From contig KN805381.1 of NCBI GenBank assembly GCA_000818945.1, forward strand, positions 477,035 to 541,034: a stretch of DNA of 64,000 nt, given 5' to 3'. The stretch's first letter is position 1, and every line of letters begins with the position of its first letter. Below, in pieces: positions 40,308 through 51,006 of this stretch. The notes under the pieces were generated by a model. The model was not told the DNA's origin. It saw nothing but the letters and a program-made list of their open reading frames with translations, and ran no database searches. This DNA is from Schizochytrium sp. CCTCC M209059 (Eukaryota > Sar > Bigyra > Thraustochytrida > Thraustochytriidae). Position numbers and translations under genes: made by a program.

Positions 40308-42053
40308 ATGCCCAAAACTCAGGCCGATGAAATCGGTAACTTGCAGACCCAGGTGGCAGAACTCCTCGCCGATGAGGTCCTGGACAGCGCAGCGCTGCTC
40401 GGCACCGTGATGCTGAGCAGGTCTGCGAAACTGAGAGCGCGCCTTCCGCAGGTCGGAGTCGGCTCGCACCTAGAGTCGGTGCTGCTCTTCGCCGATGTGC
40501 TCAAGCGCCAAGGCGAGAACAAGCGCGCCATCGAGTTTTACAATCAGGCGCTGACGCTACGGGAAAACCTCCGCGGCTGTCCCTCGACGCCAGCGTCAAG
40601 CCTGCTGAGCGAGACGTCAAAGCGCAGCGTTGCCGCGCTGCCGGCGTCTCTCGCAGGCAGCAAAGAAAATGACTTTTCGCGGTCGCAGCGGGGGCTCGAC
40701 TTGGACATGCTGGAGGCGCACATTCGATTTTCCATTGCGCGCTGTCTCTCGGCCCTCGACATGGCGCAGGCAGCGATTCGAATGCTCGAGTCAATCGATG
40801 CCAAACACAGGACAGCATCCATGTTGCTGTGGATGGGCAAGCTGTACGAATCGAGCGGGATGGATCGCCCAACGGTGAGCTCCTATCGCGAAGCGTTGCG
40901 CTCGCAGCCCTATGCGCTGCGCGCAGCGACCTCGCTGCTGCGCCTCGGCGTGAATGCGAACGATGTCTGGCAGGTTTGTCAAGGCCAAGTAGCAGCGGCG
41001 GATCAAGCATGGCTCCATCGCTTTGTTGACGCGCACGGCCTCATGAGTTTAAATCAGTATGGTCCGGCGCTGCAGCAGTTCCACAAGCTGAGCCAAGAAG
41101 TGCCCAACAATAGCCACGTGCTCACCAACATGGCATATATCAATTTGCAGACCGACGAACTCGACGATGCGCTTACGCACTTTCGCAGTGCTCGACGAGC
41201 CGATCCGACCTCGATGGAAAATATGGATGTCTACGCGAGGGCCATTTATGAGGTCGGCGACGAGACGCGTCTGAACAGTCTGACGCGAGAGCTCATGGAC
41301 ATTAACGAGAAACATCCCGCCCCGTGGCTGGCAGTGGCTCTGTTTTGCGACACCAAGGGCGACTCCATGAGTGCTCTCAAGTTTCTTGGCAAAGCGCTCG
41401 AGCTCGACCACCACCACGTTGCCTCGTACCAGTTCAAAGGCCTGCTGCACTTGCGCATGAGCCAACCCGAGCTTGGTGTGTCGGCCTTTTACAAGTCGTA
41501 CTCGATTCGACGCGACTATTTTGCATATCAAGGACTGGTTCACGCATATATGTCAATTCCCAAGTTGAGCGATGCGTTGCGCACGGCCAAGGAGGCCCTG
41601 CAACTTATGCCAAAGAACCCGCGGGCCATTGTGCTGGTAGGCCGCGTCTTGGCTCAAACCTCTGGGGATGGGCCCAAAAAGGCAAAGAAGGCGTACCTTA
41701 AAGCGCTCAAGCTTGATCCCAAGTGCCACGAGGCGGCCATTGCCCTTGCGGACCTGAATATTGAGGAGGAGAAGCACAACTTTATGTCTGAACTAAAGCC
41801 CGCGGTAGAGATTTTGCAGGAAGCGCTTCGACACAGTCGCAGGGAGGAGCTCCACGTCAAGCTCGGCGATGTCTTTGTGATGAATGGAAGGTACCCGCAG
41901 GCGTTGCACCATTACAATGCAGCGCTGAGTCTCAACAGTAACTGTTACAGCGCAAAAGAAGGTCTTGAGCGCATCGAGAGCGAGATGCCCCCACGGGACG
42001 AATGGGACCAGTCCTTTGGACCCGAATACACCATGGACGACCAGGTTTTGTGA
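40308..42053 (+). CDS. APC7: Anaphase-promoting complex subunit 7 (APC7), 581 aa
   Basis: The start is ATG 40308 (MPKTQADEIG); the resulting 581 residues match the usual APC7 length of about 565-600. The protein is almost entirely TPR repeats, about 14 helix pairs. Diagnostic segments align by eye with animal APC7: SVLLFADVLKRQGENKRAI, MLLWMGKLYE, PAPWLAVALF, a segment around LELDHHHVASYQFKG, and LHHYNAALSLNSN near the end. APC7 is a scaffold in the TPR lobe of the APC/C ubiquitin ligase and helps position Cdc20/Cdh1 and APC3. The acidic C-terminal tail of human APC7 is shorter here. The gene is single-exon and single-copy within the window. Confidence 0.88.
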   Translation: MPKTQADEIGNLQTQVAELLADEVLDSAALLGTVMLSRSAKLRARLPQVGVGSHLESVLLFADVLKRQGENKRAIEFYNQALTLRENLRGCPSTPASSLLSETSKRSVAALPASLAGSKENDFSRSQRGLDLDMLEAHIRFSIARCLSALDMAQAAIRMLESIDAKHRTASMLLWMGKLYESSGMDRPTVSSYREALRSQPYALRAATSLLRLGVNANDVWQVCQGQVAAADQAWLHRFVDAHGLMSLNQYGPALQQFHKLSQEVPNNSHVLTNMAYINLQTDELDDALTHFRSARRADPTSMENMDVYARAIYEVGDETRLNSLTRELMDINEKHPAPWLAVALFCDTKGDSMSALKFLGKALELDHHHVASYQFKGLLHLRMSQPELGVSAFYKSYSIRRDYFAYQGLVHAYMSIPKLSDALRTAKEALQLMPKNPRAIVLVGRVLAQTSGDGPKKAKKAYLKALKLDPKCHEAAIALADLNIEEEKHNFMSELKPAVEILQEALRHSRREELHVKLGDVFVMNGRYPQALHHYNAALSLNSNCYSAKEGLERIESEMPPRDEWDQSFGPEYTMDDQVL

Positions 42054-42653
42054 GAGAGGAATCGAAAGATTTGTTTCTTTCTCAATAGTGTGGCGTTATG
42101 TATGCCCCTAGTAAGCCCTGTCCAGACTTGAAAGCGCGTCCTTTGTCGTAGAGAGGGAGAACTGTATAGGAAAGCAGCATTCGCACGGTATTATCTGAAG
42201 AAGAAGAACAACAACACTTGGTAGAATGCTCGAGAAGTGTTGCTCATTCTAGTGAATCGCAAAGAGTCTGCGAGTCAAAGAATTCTTGCCACATCGACAC
42301 AGGGGTGCAGGAGTGGCGATCATCGTGTTGCGCGAGTGAATGCGATAAAAGAGCAGACGAAATGTTTTTCTTACAATTTATATTCTCTGCTGTCGTTGAC
42401 CGATGAGGACAAGGACTTGGGCATGCATGCGTTTTCTCGTCTTGTGAGGATGGAGATTGTTGAAATGAAATAAATGCAAAGCAAAGCACAATAAATTTTA
42501 GCAAATTCACCATGCTCATTGATTTCCTTTTTCTCCCTTTGTAGATATGTTTGTATGTGTCCGTTCTCGCTTCCAAAGCGACAAGCGTCGCGAGGTCTCT
42601 GCCAAAGTGAACCTTCTTTAATCTCTGTCCAGCGCGCGTGCCCTCGTCATCGA
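42054..42653. other. Convergent intergenic region
   Basis: These 600 bp hold the APC7 3' UTR and the 3' UTR of the next gene. AT content is higher than in the flanking genes. No supported gene or RNA is seen. Confidence 0.4.
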
Positions 42654-43292
42654 TCATTCCATCTGATTCGATTCCTTGATCTCCGTAACGAAAAAGCTAT
42701 TTTCCGAGTCTGCCTGAGAGTTGTCTTGAAGAGACGATGCAGAGGGCATCTTGGAGAGCATTCCCGACTTGCTTTTGGACTTGCTCCGTTTTCTGGACTT
42801 GGACTTGGTGGAAGACTCGTGGTCCCTGGGGACACGACGCGCGGGTTTGGGCGTCGGAATGGAAAGTGCGCTACGGCTCGTGGCCATGATTTGCTGTCGA
42901 ATCTCGCGGTCCTCTTTGATGCGCTGGAGACGCTCTGCGCGACGCGCCTTTTCGAGCATTTCGATGCGCTTTTGCTGCACACGATGACGCATTTCTTCTT
43001 CTTCTTTACGTTGAAGCGCTTGCGCGCGCTCAGCAGCCTTGAACTCTTGCTCGATAATAAAGAGTTTGGATTTGTTTTTGTCAAGGTTCACAACGCGCCC
43101 GTTCCCGTCGATGAGTCCGTTCGCGTAGAGGTGCGATTGTACATTTTTGCAGCCAAAAAATTGTCGGAGGTTCGCGTCTTGGAGCGCATTGTACGAGGGA
43201 AGTTTCTCGTTGCGGAATCCGAGATCAAAGCCAAGTTCGCGCGCCTTCATGGCTTGTTTTTTGGCGCGTCGCCGCGCACCCTTGCCCTCCAT
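42654..43292 (-). CDS. Small basic coiled-coil protein, 212 aa
   Basis: The first ATG in frame is at 43292 (MEGKGARRRAKK); the open frame extends 24 codons further back to a GTG. Residues 1-80 form a conserved-looking block (LPSYNALQDANLRQFFG, then VQSHLYANGLID and KSKLFIIEQEF). A charged single helix or coiled coil covers about 80-140. The tail is Ser/Lys-rich (KSKSRKRSKSKSKSG). The N-terminal block looks like an orthologous eukaryotic family rather than low complexity, but I cannot name it with confidence. It has no membrane segment. Confidence 0.65.
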   Translation of the reverse strand: MEGKGARRRAKKQAMKARELGFDLGFRNEKLPSYNALQDANLRQFFGCKNVQSHLYANGLIDGNGRVVNLDKNKSKLFIIEQEFKAAERAQALQRKEEEEMRHRVQQKRIEMLEKARRAERLQRIKEDREIRQQIMATSRSALSIPTPKPARRVPRDHESSTKSKSRKRSKSKSKSGMLSKMPSASSLQDNSQADSENSFFVTEIKESNQME

Positions 43293-43855
43293 CTCGCCGC
43301 AGATAGACTCCGCTGCGCCTTTCCGCGCGCTGCTTGGCACAGCTCCGCGCTGCCGGCGCTTCACTCTTCCTGTTCGGGGTTCTGCTATGCCGTCTTTTTT
43401 TAAAGTTCAATTCTACAAACTCCCCTCGAGCTAGTCGTGCTGCGTCTTGTTGTTTTTCGATTCTTGCCTTTTCACGGCGCGGACTCGGGCCGTCGCCACA
43501 ACCCGATCCTTTTTTTCATAACTTTCATTTCCTTTCATTTACCTTTTCCTTCTTTCTTCTTCTCTATTTGCTATATAGACTCGTATTATGAGAAATGTCG
43601 CCTTTGGGTCCGCATCCATTCGCATATTTACCCATGTGGGGGTGTGTACCGTAACGGATCTTCCATAACTGGGAAAGCAAATGACTTCGCTCACCATGCA
43701 TGCCAGTGGCAATGAAGGGCACATTTTCTATTTTCTTTCCCTTCGGCAACCACGAGCAAGAGAGAGAGAGAAAGAGAGAGAGGCTCATCAGAGAAGCAGC
43801 ACGTAGCAAAAATAGTGCCTTTGACTGTAAGTTCTTGCGCATCTCTTGCTGGCTG
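43293..43855. other. Intergenic region
   Basis: It separates two minus-strand genes. It contains T/C-rich tracts (about 43505-43565) and a GA repeat (about 43758-43782). No gene is seen. Confidence 0.4.
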
Positions 43856-46333
43856 TTATGCTGAGGAGGGGGGGCCATAAAGGGCGAGAGATACGGAGAT
43901 ACTCGTGGGCTCGGTGCCCGCAGGGACGTTGATTTGTATGGGCCGGGCGAGCTCGCGATCGTCCCCAAGAGCGTGGAAATCAGCTGATATGGAATGTGCA
44001 TGCGGCGAGGACCGAGCGAGCCGAAAGCTCCATGGAAGCGCCACAAGCGGCGCACAGTGGTCAGAGCAGCAAATCAACGCGGTACTATGCTTGTTGGTAA
44101 AGTCAGGCGGAGCGTGCGACACGACAATAGTTACCTCGAGCGCATCCTTGGAGGTCCACCGGGACTGGAGCTGAATCGCTTCGGGAATGACAAAAATAGG
44201 GATGGGCCCAACGACAGTATTCGACCATATGACTCCTCTTTCGCTGACGACTGATGCGACGATTTCACTGGTTCGGCCAGGCGTTGTACTAGTTGGGTCG
44301 ATATAGATGGGGGAAGCCATCTCACCAAAAAGGAAGACGCATTGCCACTGCAAGGGATGACTCAGATTGTTCGAACCAGAGGCAAAGACGTGAACACAAA
44401 CGCGAGCGCATTGATGTTCGACCTCAAACGTCTGGATCTCCTGGCCCGGAGCAAGAAGGAGAACAGGTACAAGACCTACGTCAGGATGCACATTTAGGTG
44501 CGATTCCGGCTTTTTGTCATCGATGACGATGCGAAGATTGCTGATGGCAGGGTGCACAGCCGTCTCGCCAGTGATCGGGGCGTGCAAGCAGTTTGAGACA
44601 CGGGGGAGAGGATAGCTTGCTACTGTGCGTGAGTCTCGAATCTCTTCTCGTCGATCGAGAATGACGCGAGGCACAGCCTTGTAGGCGACAATGACGCGAC
44701 GTGGACCCCAGGCCTCCATGAGAAGCCAGTCGACTGGCTGTGGCACTCCAAATGTCCGTACGTGATGAAGCAGTCGTATTGCGCCGCTTTTGCGAAGAAT
44801 GTAGCCATGCGTGCCTTTGCCTGCGCTTCTTGATCGACGAGAGAATCTTTCGACACCGTCCCAGATTCTGTTGGCAGGGTGAAAATCCGGATCATTTGCG
44901 AATCCGAGCATGAAAATGTCCCAACGAGGATCTTGCCAGACGGGAGGACTGCCTGCACTCCCGTACCAGCGCTGCACAGCGTCTGCAGGAAAATGCGCGT
45001 CGTCCTCGAGGACCAGAATGGCGTCTACATCGGAGAGGTCGGAGCGTCTTGCGAGAGCAGCCCATATTGCAATATGACTTGCGGCACATCCCAGAACGCC
45101 GGCTCTAAAGCCGTGGTCCTCATACGGGTTTCCCGTATTCACAATGTCGTCGACGCGAAAGAAGTGTCGGCGCTCTTTGGTAAAGACGATGTCTCGACTG
45201 CCGTCAATGGCACGGTAGCGTTCGGGCTTGGGCCACACCTTGTCGAGACCGGCTGCTTTGAGATCGCGTAGAACACGGGGCCAGCGTGTCAATTTGTCCT
45301 GCTCCATATTAATGACAAGGGTCTGCACGAGACGAGGCGGTGCGTTCAGCGAGGGACATGGCAGAGCATCCCTCGCGGGCACGGCAACGCACAGCTTGCC
45401 TGCTTCGAGAATGCAAAACTTGTGCTCTTTGAGTGCATCGTGGCTTTTCTTGTCTGCATTGCCGAGCATGACAAGCTTTCCGTCCGTGGGCAGCACCTGG
45501 TGAACGACTGAAAGGTCAATGTCGATATCCAGGTCTTTATCCAGAACCAATGTGCGTGGCTGGGCAGCGTGAAAGAGTTCGTCGTGTACGACCCATTGAC
45601 TGACGACGAAACACCGCTGACCCGGTTCGGGATCACGAGGATTGCCCTGATCTGTTTCTAAAACAAAGCCGATGTCTTGGTTGACGAGATGAGCGAAGCC
45701 AATGACAGGTCTGCAGGTGCGCATGATGGCGAGACAGGTTGGCGCGTTGCGAATGTCCCGCCAGTACTCGAGGGCTTCTTGGCGCCTGAAAAGGATGAGC
45801 TGGACTCGTCGCTCGATGTGGACGCGTATAACGTCGCGCTCAGCGCCTGTGATTGCCGCGAACTCGGCCGCATAGGAAAGAACTTGATTTTTGTCCCAGT
45901 CTGTGCGAATGATGTGTTTTTCCTCGTCGCCTTCAGGTCCAGGCAGGAGGATGCAGCACTGATGTTGATGATGGTCCGCGAGAGGGCTCACCTTGGGGAA
46001 ACACGTATTGTCGTCGTTTCCGTTTTCTTCAAAAGAGGCCGCGAGAGTTGGCAGCGCGAGCAGCGCGAGGAGCACGACGACGCAGCGAAGTGCCTTCGCC
46101 AGCCGGGCGTCTTTTCTTCTTTGTGGCGACTGCTGGCGTCCGGCGCGCGGGAAAAAGCGAACGTTGCTGCTACATCTGTGTGTGTCATTCACGCAGTCTT
46201 TACCTCTCCGCCTTGGCGTTGTTGGGCTGTCCGCGCGCAACGAAAGGCGCGTCCTTTGCGCGTCTGTTTGCGCGTCTGTTTGCGCGTCTGTGTGCGCGAG
46301 CGCCCAAGTAATGGACGCCCTTCGGAGTGTCAT
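43856..46333 (-). CDS. GT25-type glycosyltransferase, membrane-anchored, 825 aa
   Basis: An N-terminal cytoplasmic leader is followed by one hydrophobic helix at 81-100 (ALRCVVVLLALLALPTLAAS), consistent with a type II Golgi/ER anchor or an uncleaved signal. The catalytic region at about 340-590 has the GT25 (procollagen galactosyltransferase/LPS) pattern: LVINMEQDKLTRW, then a segment around GCAASHIAIW, then LVLEDDAHF at about 439-447, whose acidic residues should bind Mn2+ and the nucleotide sugar. PVDWLLM follows near 545. The extra 240 residues before the domain and 230 after are unassigned. Sugar and acceptor cannot be read from sequence. The leader contains three TDAQ repeats. The upstream border is a 0.5-kb AAAC array, 84 bp from the ATG. 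Confidence 0.82.
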   Translation of the reverse strand: MTLRRASITWALAHTDAQTDAQTDAQRTRLSLRADSPTTPRRRGKDCVNDTHRCSSNVRFFPRAGRQQSPQRRKDARLAKALRCVVVLLALLALPTLAASFEENGNDDNTCFPKVSPLADHHQHQCCILLPGPEGDEEKHIIRTDWDKNQVLSYAAEFAAITGAERDVIRVHIERRVQLILFRRQEALEYWRDIRNAPTCLAIMRTCRPVIGFAHLVNQDIGFVLETDQGNPRDPEPGQRCFVVSQWVVHDELFHAAQPRTLVLDKDLDIDIDLSVVHQVLPTDGKLVMLGNADKKSHDALKEHKFCILEAGKLCVAVPARDALPCPSLNAPPRLVQTLVINMEQDKLTRWPRVLRDLKAAGLDKVWPKPERYRAIDGSRDIVFTKERRHFFRVDDIVNTGNPYEDHGFRAGVLGCAASHIAIWAALARRSDLSDVDAILVLEDDAHFPADAVQRWYGSAGSPPVWQDPRWDIFMLGFANDPDFHPANRIWDGVERFSRRSRSAGKGTHGYILRKSGAIRLLHHVRTFGVPQPVDWLLMEAWGPRRVIVAYKAVPRVILDRREEIRDSRTVASYPLPRVSNCLHAPITGETAVHPAISNLRIVIDDKKPESHLNVHPDVGLVPVLLLAPGQEIQTFEVEHQCARVCVHVFASGSNNLSHPLQWQCVFLFGEMASPIYIDPTSTTPGRTSEIVASVVSERGVIWSNTVVGPIPIFVIPEAIQLQSRWTSKDALEVTIVVSHAPPDFTNKHSTALICCSDHCAPLVALPWSFRLARSSPHAHSISADFHALGDDRELARPIQINVPAGTEPTSISVSLALYGPPSSA

Positions 46334-46416
46334 TGCGCCGAGTTGGGACGTGGTCTGTTGATGCTGTTGCTTCTGCTCCTGCTTAAAACTAGGCCTAGAG
46401 TGACCATTTGTGAGTC

Positions 46417-46935
46417 AAAACAAACAAACAAACAAACAAACAAACAAACAAACAAACAAACAAACAAACAAACAAACAAACAAACAAACAAACAAACAAA
46501 CAAACAAACAAACAAACAAACAAACAAACAAACAAACAAACAAACAAACAAACAAACAAACAAACAAACAAACAAACAAACAAACAAACAAACAAACAAA
46601 CAAACAAACAAACAAACAAACAAACAAACAAACAAACAAACAAACAAACAAACAAACAAACAAACAAACAAACAAACAAACAAACAAACAAACAAACAAA
46701 CAAACAAACAAACAAACAAACAAACAAACAAACAAACAAACAAACAAACAAACAAACAAACAAACAAACAAACAAACAAACAAACAAACAAACAAACAAA
46801 CAAACAAACAAACAAACAAACAAACAAACAAACAAACAAACAAACAAACAAACAAACAAACAAACAAACAAACAAACAAACAAACAAACAAACAAACAAA
46901 CAAACAAACAAACAAACAAACAAACAAATAAACAA
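46417..46935. repeat. AAAC tetranucleotide microsatellite, about 126 copies
   Basis: An almost uninterrupted (CAAA)n run exceeds 500 bp. The only changes are an AAAA at the left edge and a CAAATAAAC at the right. It reads NKQT or VCLF in translation on the two strands, which is not a gene. It lies just upstream of the GT25 gene's start codon. Confidence 0.98.
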
Positions 46936-49900
46936 TGAAACAAGCATGATGTCATCGAGCAACCAATGGCAAGCAAAGAAGGCAGCAATGAACCTTTTGC
47001 CTCTTCGTCTGTCTGGCGAGCTTTGCTTGGTTTGCCGCGCCGCAAGTCAAAGACACGTTCGCGTCGCCTCCCGTCGGCTTGGGCAAGCCATCGTCATCGC
47101 AGAAGTGATGGCGTGCATGGAAAACTTTTGCGCGAGCCAGCGAGCGAGGTTGATGTCAGAATGTTGTCAGAATCCGACGAGATGAGCAGCACTGCTTCAC
47201 AAAATAGGCCAGCAAGCAAAGGAAAACAAGCAAGGAAAGCAAGCAAGTTAGGGATGTCTGAGGTCTTCGACCGCGCAAATCTGTTGGAGACGCGAGGATT
47301 GACTCTTTGCATGCGTTGCTGCTTCACCCCGATTTGCACACCTTCCTACCCGCGGACCAACACCTGGAATTAGATCGATTGATCGCATCGCAGCATGAAC
47401 TCTATTCCAAAGACGAACGAGGCCGCGGTGTTGTACCACAAGAGGATCGGCAACATCTCCACCATCCATGGCCACTCCTCGCTGCCGGACGCGCCGATCG
47501 GTCGATCCATCTATCGCTCCATCACCGCTCTGGTCTCCATAGAGCCCGGCTCGGACGGCGTGCGCGCGGAATTGAGTCTCGCCGGGCCAAGGCGCGCGGG
47601 CAATCGAGTGTAGGCGCGAGCAACCCCGATGCGATGCGATGCGATGCGATGCGACGCGACGCGACGCGACGCGAGCCCGGCCGCGAGGAGCTCGAGGGCT
47701 GGTCGGCGCCGGGGCGTGAAAGTACTTCTTCTTCAAGCTCGCGTGGTCGTGGTTCTCCTTCCGCGGGGCCAGGAACGCAGCCCGGGAATGGACGATGAGG
47801 GGCGGCGGCAGTGTCAGGCCATGTTGTGCCGCGCGTGCGTCGCTCGTGCTGGTGGACGGACTGCTGCAGCATCTGCAGCTTGCCTGCTTGCAGTGCGTCG
47901 GCGGCAAGCCTTCGTGGATGTGACCCGGAGACCTGACAAGACAACCTACGATGACGAAGCGAAGCTCGAAAAGCTTCGACTCGAGCTTCTTCTTCGAGTT
48001 GCTTGGAAGGGCCGGGGCTTTGTGTCTTGTTCTTATGGAAGGTGCAACGCTGTTCAAGTTCGGGGCGCTTCGATCCTGGCAGCTGGACACCCGGTGGCTG
48101 GCTGGCTGGCTGGCTGCATTGCCTCTGGAGATTGCAGGGTCCGCTCGTCCATCGCAGACTTGCCTACCGGGCCGCCAGGTCTTGCTGGTCGCGGCGATGT
48201 GCACCAAGGCGGCTGACCATCACGAGGGCGGGTGGGGTGGTGACACTTGCCTCGATCGTTGGCGAGCAGAAGCTTGATAGACCTAGGTCCCTCAAAAAAG
48301 TATGAAAAGTGTTGTGCAATTTCTTTCCCTCGCTCGCGCTGCGTTAATTAATTACGCTGCACGGGATGCGAACCGGACGGAGGTAGAGCGGAGGGACGCT
48401 CCTGGCGCGCATTGACGTGACAACCGAGCGATGCAGATGCGGGCATGCAGGATACTTGGGGAGCAAGGCCGCATTTCCTCGCTCTCTCTCCATGAAATTT
48501 GGCGATTGAATTTGCTGCGTTGAGGTTCGCGCTGCAGGGGTCCGCACAATCGTAGGTGCAAACACCAAGCAGGGCGCAGGCACGTTTCTGCGGACCGATC
48601 AGGGAGGCAGGGCCATATGAGAGAGAATAAGAGAGAGAGAGAAAGTAGAAATTTAGATATGAGGTTCTCATTGAAGATGAAGAAGAATGCTTTTCGAATC
48701 GTCAATCAAGGATCGTATCCCTTCTCCGCGCAAAGTAAAGAACAGTCGAAGAAGAGCCAACCCACGCAACGAGAACGGCGCGGGACTTGGGTGCCCCACG
48801 TCATTCTCCCAAGGTGTGGGCGAAAAAGTAGCTCAGCTTTCGCTCTGCTTTCGCCTTTTTTTCCGCGGGCTCGTGCGAACGAGTGGCCGTCGGAGGGTGG
48901 CTCTTTCTTCTGGCAAGGCAGGCAGCCTCCCCGCCGGCCAAGCCCTCCGCCCCGTCCGCTTGGCAGGCAGCAGCCGCTCGTGATGAAGTTCCGGCTGCTC
49001 GTCTCGGGCTTCGCGGCGTCCGCCCCGGGGGCGTTGCGCCGCGCTGTGTCGCTGCTCGGCACGCGGCGTCTGTTCGTTCATCCTGCTCACTCCCTGTCCG
49101 TCGGGCGTCTTTTTCCGCGCGCTCCCTCTCTTTGCCCACAGCGTACCCACACGCGGCGCGGCCCTTCCTCCGCCCTGCTTTCCGAGCGGCCCAGGGCGGC
49201 GTGTCGGCGGCTGCGGGCTCTGTTTCCCCCCGCAGCGGTGTCCCACCGGCTCCCGCAATGTCTCGTACATGCGCGCGCGGTGTCCACGCGCAAAGAGAGA
49301 GAGGGGGAGCGAGGCCAGGATCGCGCGGGTACGCGAGCGCGCGGCTGCGTTGACGAGCCGGGCGGCGGGTCCCAGCGCAGCCCACCCCGCCCGGCCCGGC
49401 CAATCCAAGCCGGCGCCAGCCAGCCCAGCCCGGCCAGTCCAGCCGCCCGCCCGGCGCAGAGCGCGGCCCGGGGCGGCTGCGAAGGCGGCGCGAGGAGAAG
49501 GAAAGAGACGCGCAGGGGCAGGAAAAGGAAGGTGCAGCAGCCAGGAGGAAAGCGCGAAAGGGGGTGTGCACCGCCCGTGCGGGAAAGCGAAGCTGCGCTG
49601 GGCGCTCGCTGTAAAAAGACTGGGCCCGGAAAGAAGATCGTCGAGCTCCCGGTCGAGTGGGGCGCGCACGGGCCCGAGACGAGCCGCGCCTCGCCACGAA
49701 AAGCAAAGCAAAGCAAAGCAAAGCAAAACCACGTGAAGCATCGCGGAGCGAGGGAGTGGAAGTGGGCGGCGGAAATAAAGGGAGCGAGCGCAGCGCGAAG
49801 CCCCTCGCTCGGCCCGCGCGAACGCAGCCGCAGAGCGGAGGCGGAGAAAAGCAGCACGGCAGCGGCGGCGTGCGTGCGGGTTGATCCACCGCCAGGCAGC

Positions 49901-50018
49901 AGCGCAGACGCGGAAGTCGAGGCTCGTCCAGCACACAGACTCGTAAGACCGACATATAAGTAATTAACAAAACACCCAGACGTGTACGTACAGACGCACA
50001 GTCACAACACAACACAGC
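46936..50018. other. 3-kb region without a confirmed gene
   Basis: The left part (46966-47600) has some protein-like character on the plus strand: a frame from ATG 46966 and an overlapping frame encoding SLHALLLHPDLHTFLPADQH from 47301. No splice pair joins them cleanly, so no gene is called. GATGC and GACGC pentanucleotide runs lie at 47628-47675 and an AAAGC run at 49699-49727. From 48750 to 49950 the DNA is extremely GC-rich and gives long open frames on several strands, none resembling a protein. Confidence 0.45.
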
Positions 50019-50557
<539 letters not shown>

Positions 50558-50865
50558 CTACGTACTTAGACAGACAGGCAAGAGCAGAAACCACCGCCCG
50601 AAGGCCCAGCCTGCCAGCCCAGCCCGCCGCGAGGACGCGGACACCGACCAGGTCGAGCGCAGAGACGCTACGCGAGGCGAGGAAACGCGGGGCGAGGGAG
50701 GAAACGCGGCGCGGGCGAGGAAACGCGGCGCGAGGAAGAGCGGCGGGAGGGAGCGGCGGCGGCGCGCAGGGCGCGGGCCATCAGGAAAAGGGAGGACGCA
50801 TCAACTGATCAACAGCAGATCGTCAACGCGGCGAGGCGAGCAACGCGGCGCGAGGGACCGCAAGA

Positions 50866-50972
50866 GCAGCAGCAAGAGCAGCAAGAGCAGCAGCAAGAAC
50901 AGCAGCAAGAGCAGCAGCAAGAGCAGCAGCAAGAGCAGCAGCAAGAACAGCAGCAAGAGCAGCAGCAGCAGC
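50866..50972. repeat. Imperfect CAG/AAGAG repeat upstream of TPR gene
   Basis: Units of AGCAGCAAGAGC with AAC variants lie 35 bp upstream of ATG 51007, probably in the 5' UTR. The frame here reads Gln/Glu on one strand and Ala or Ser/Cys on the other. Confidence 0.85.
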
Positions 50973-51006
50973 AAGAGCGGCCCGCTGGGCGGGCGGGCGG
51001 GCGAGG

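Noticed and set aside
46410..46962. Frames reading NKQT or VCLF repeats, 170-500 codons
   Set aside because: They are translations of the (AAAC)n microsatellite and continue into it from unrelated flanks.
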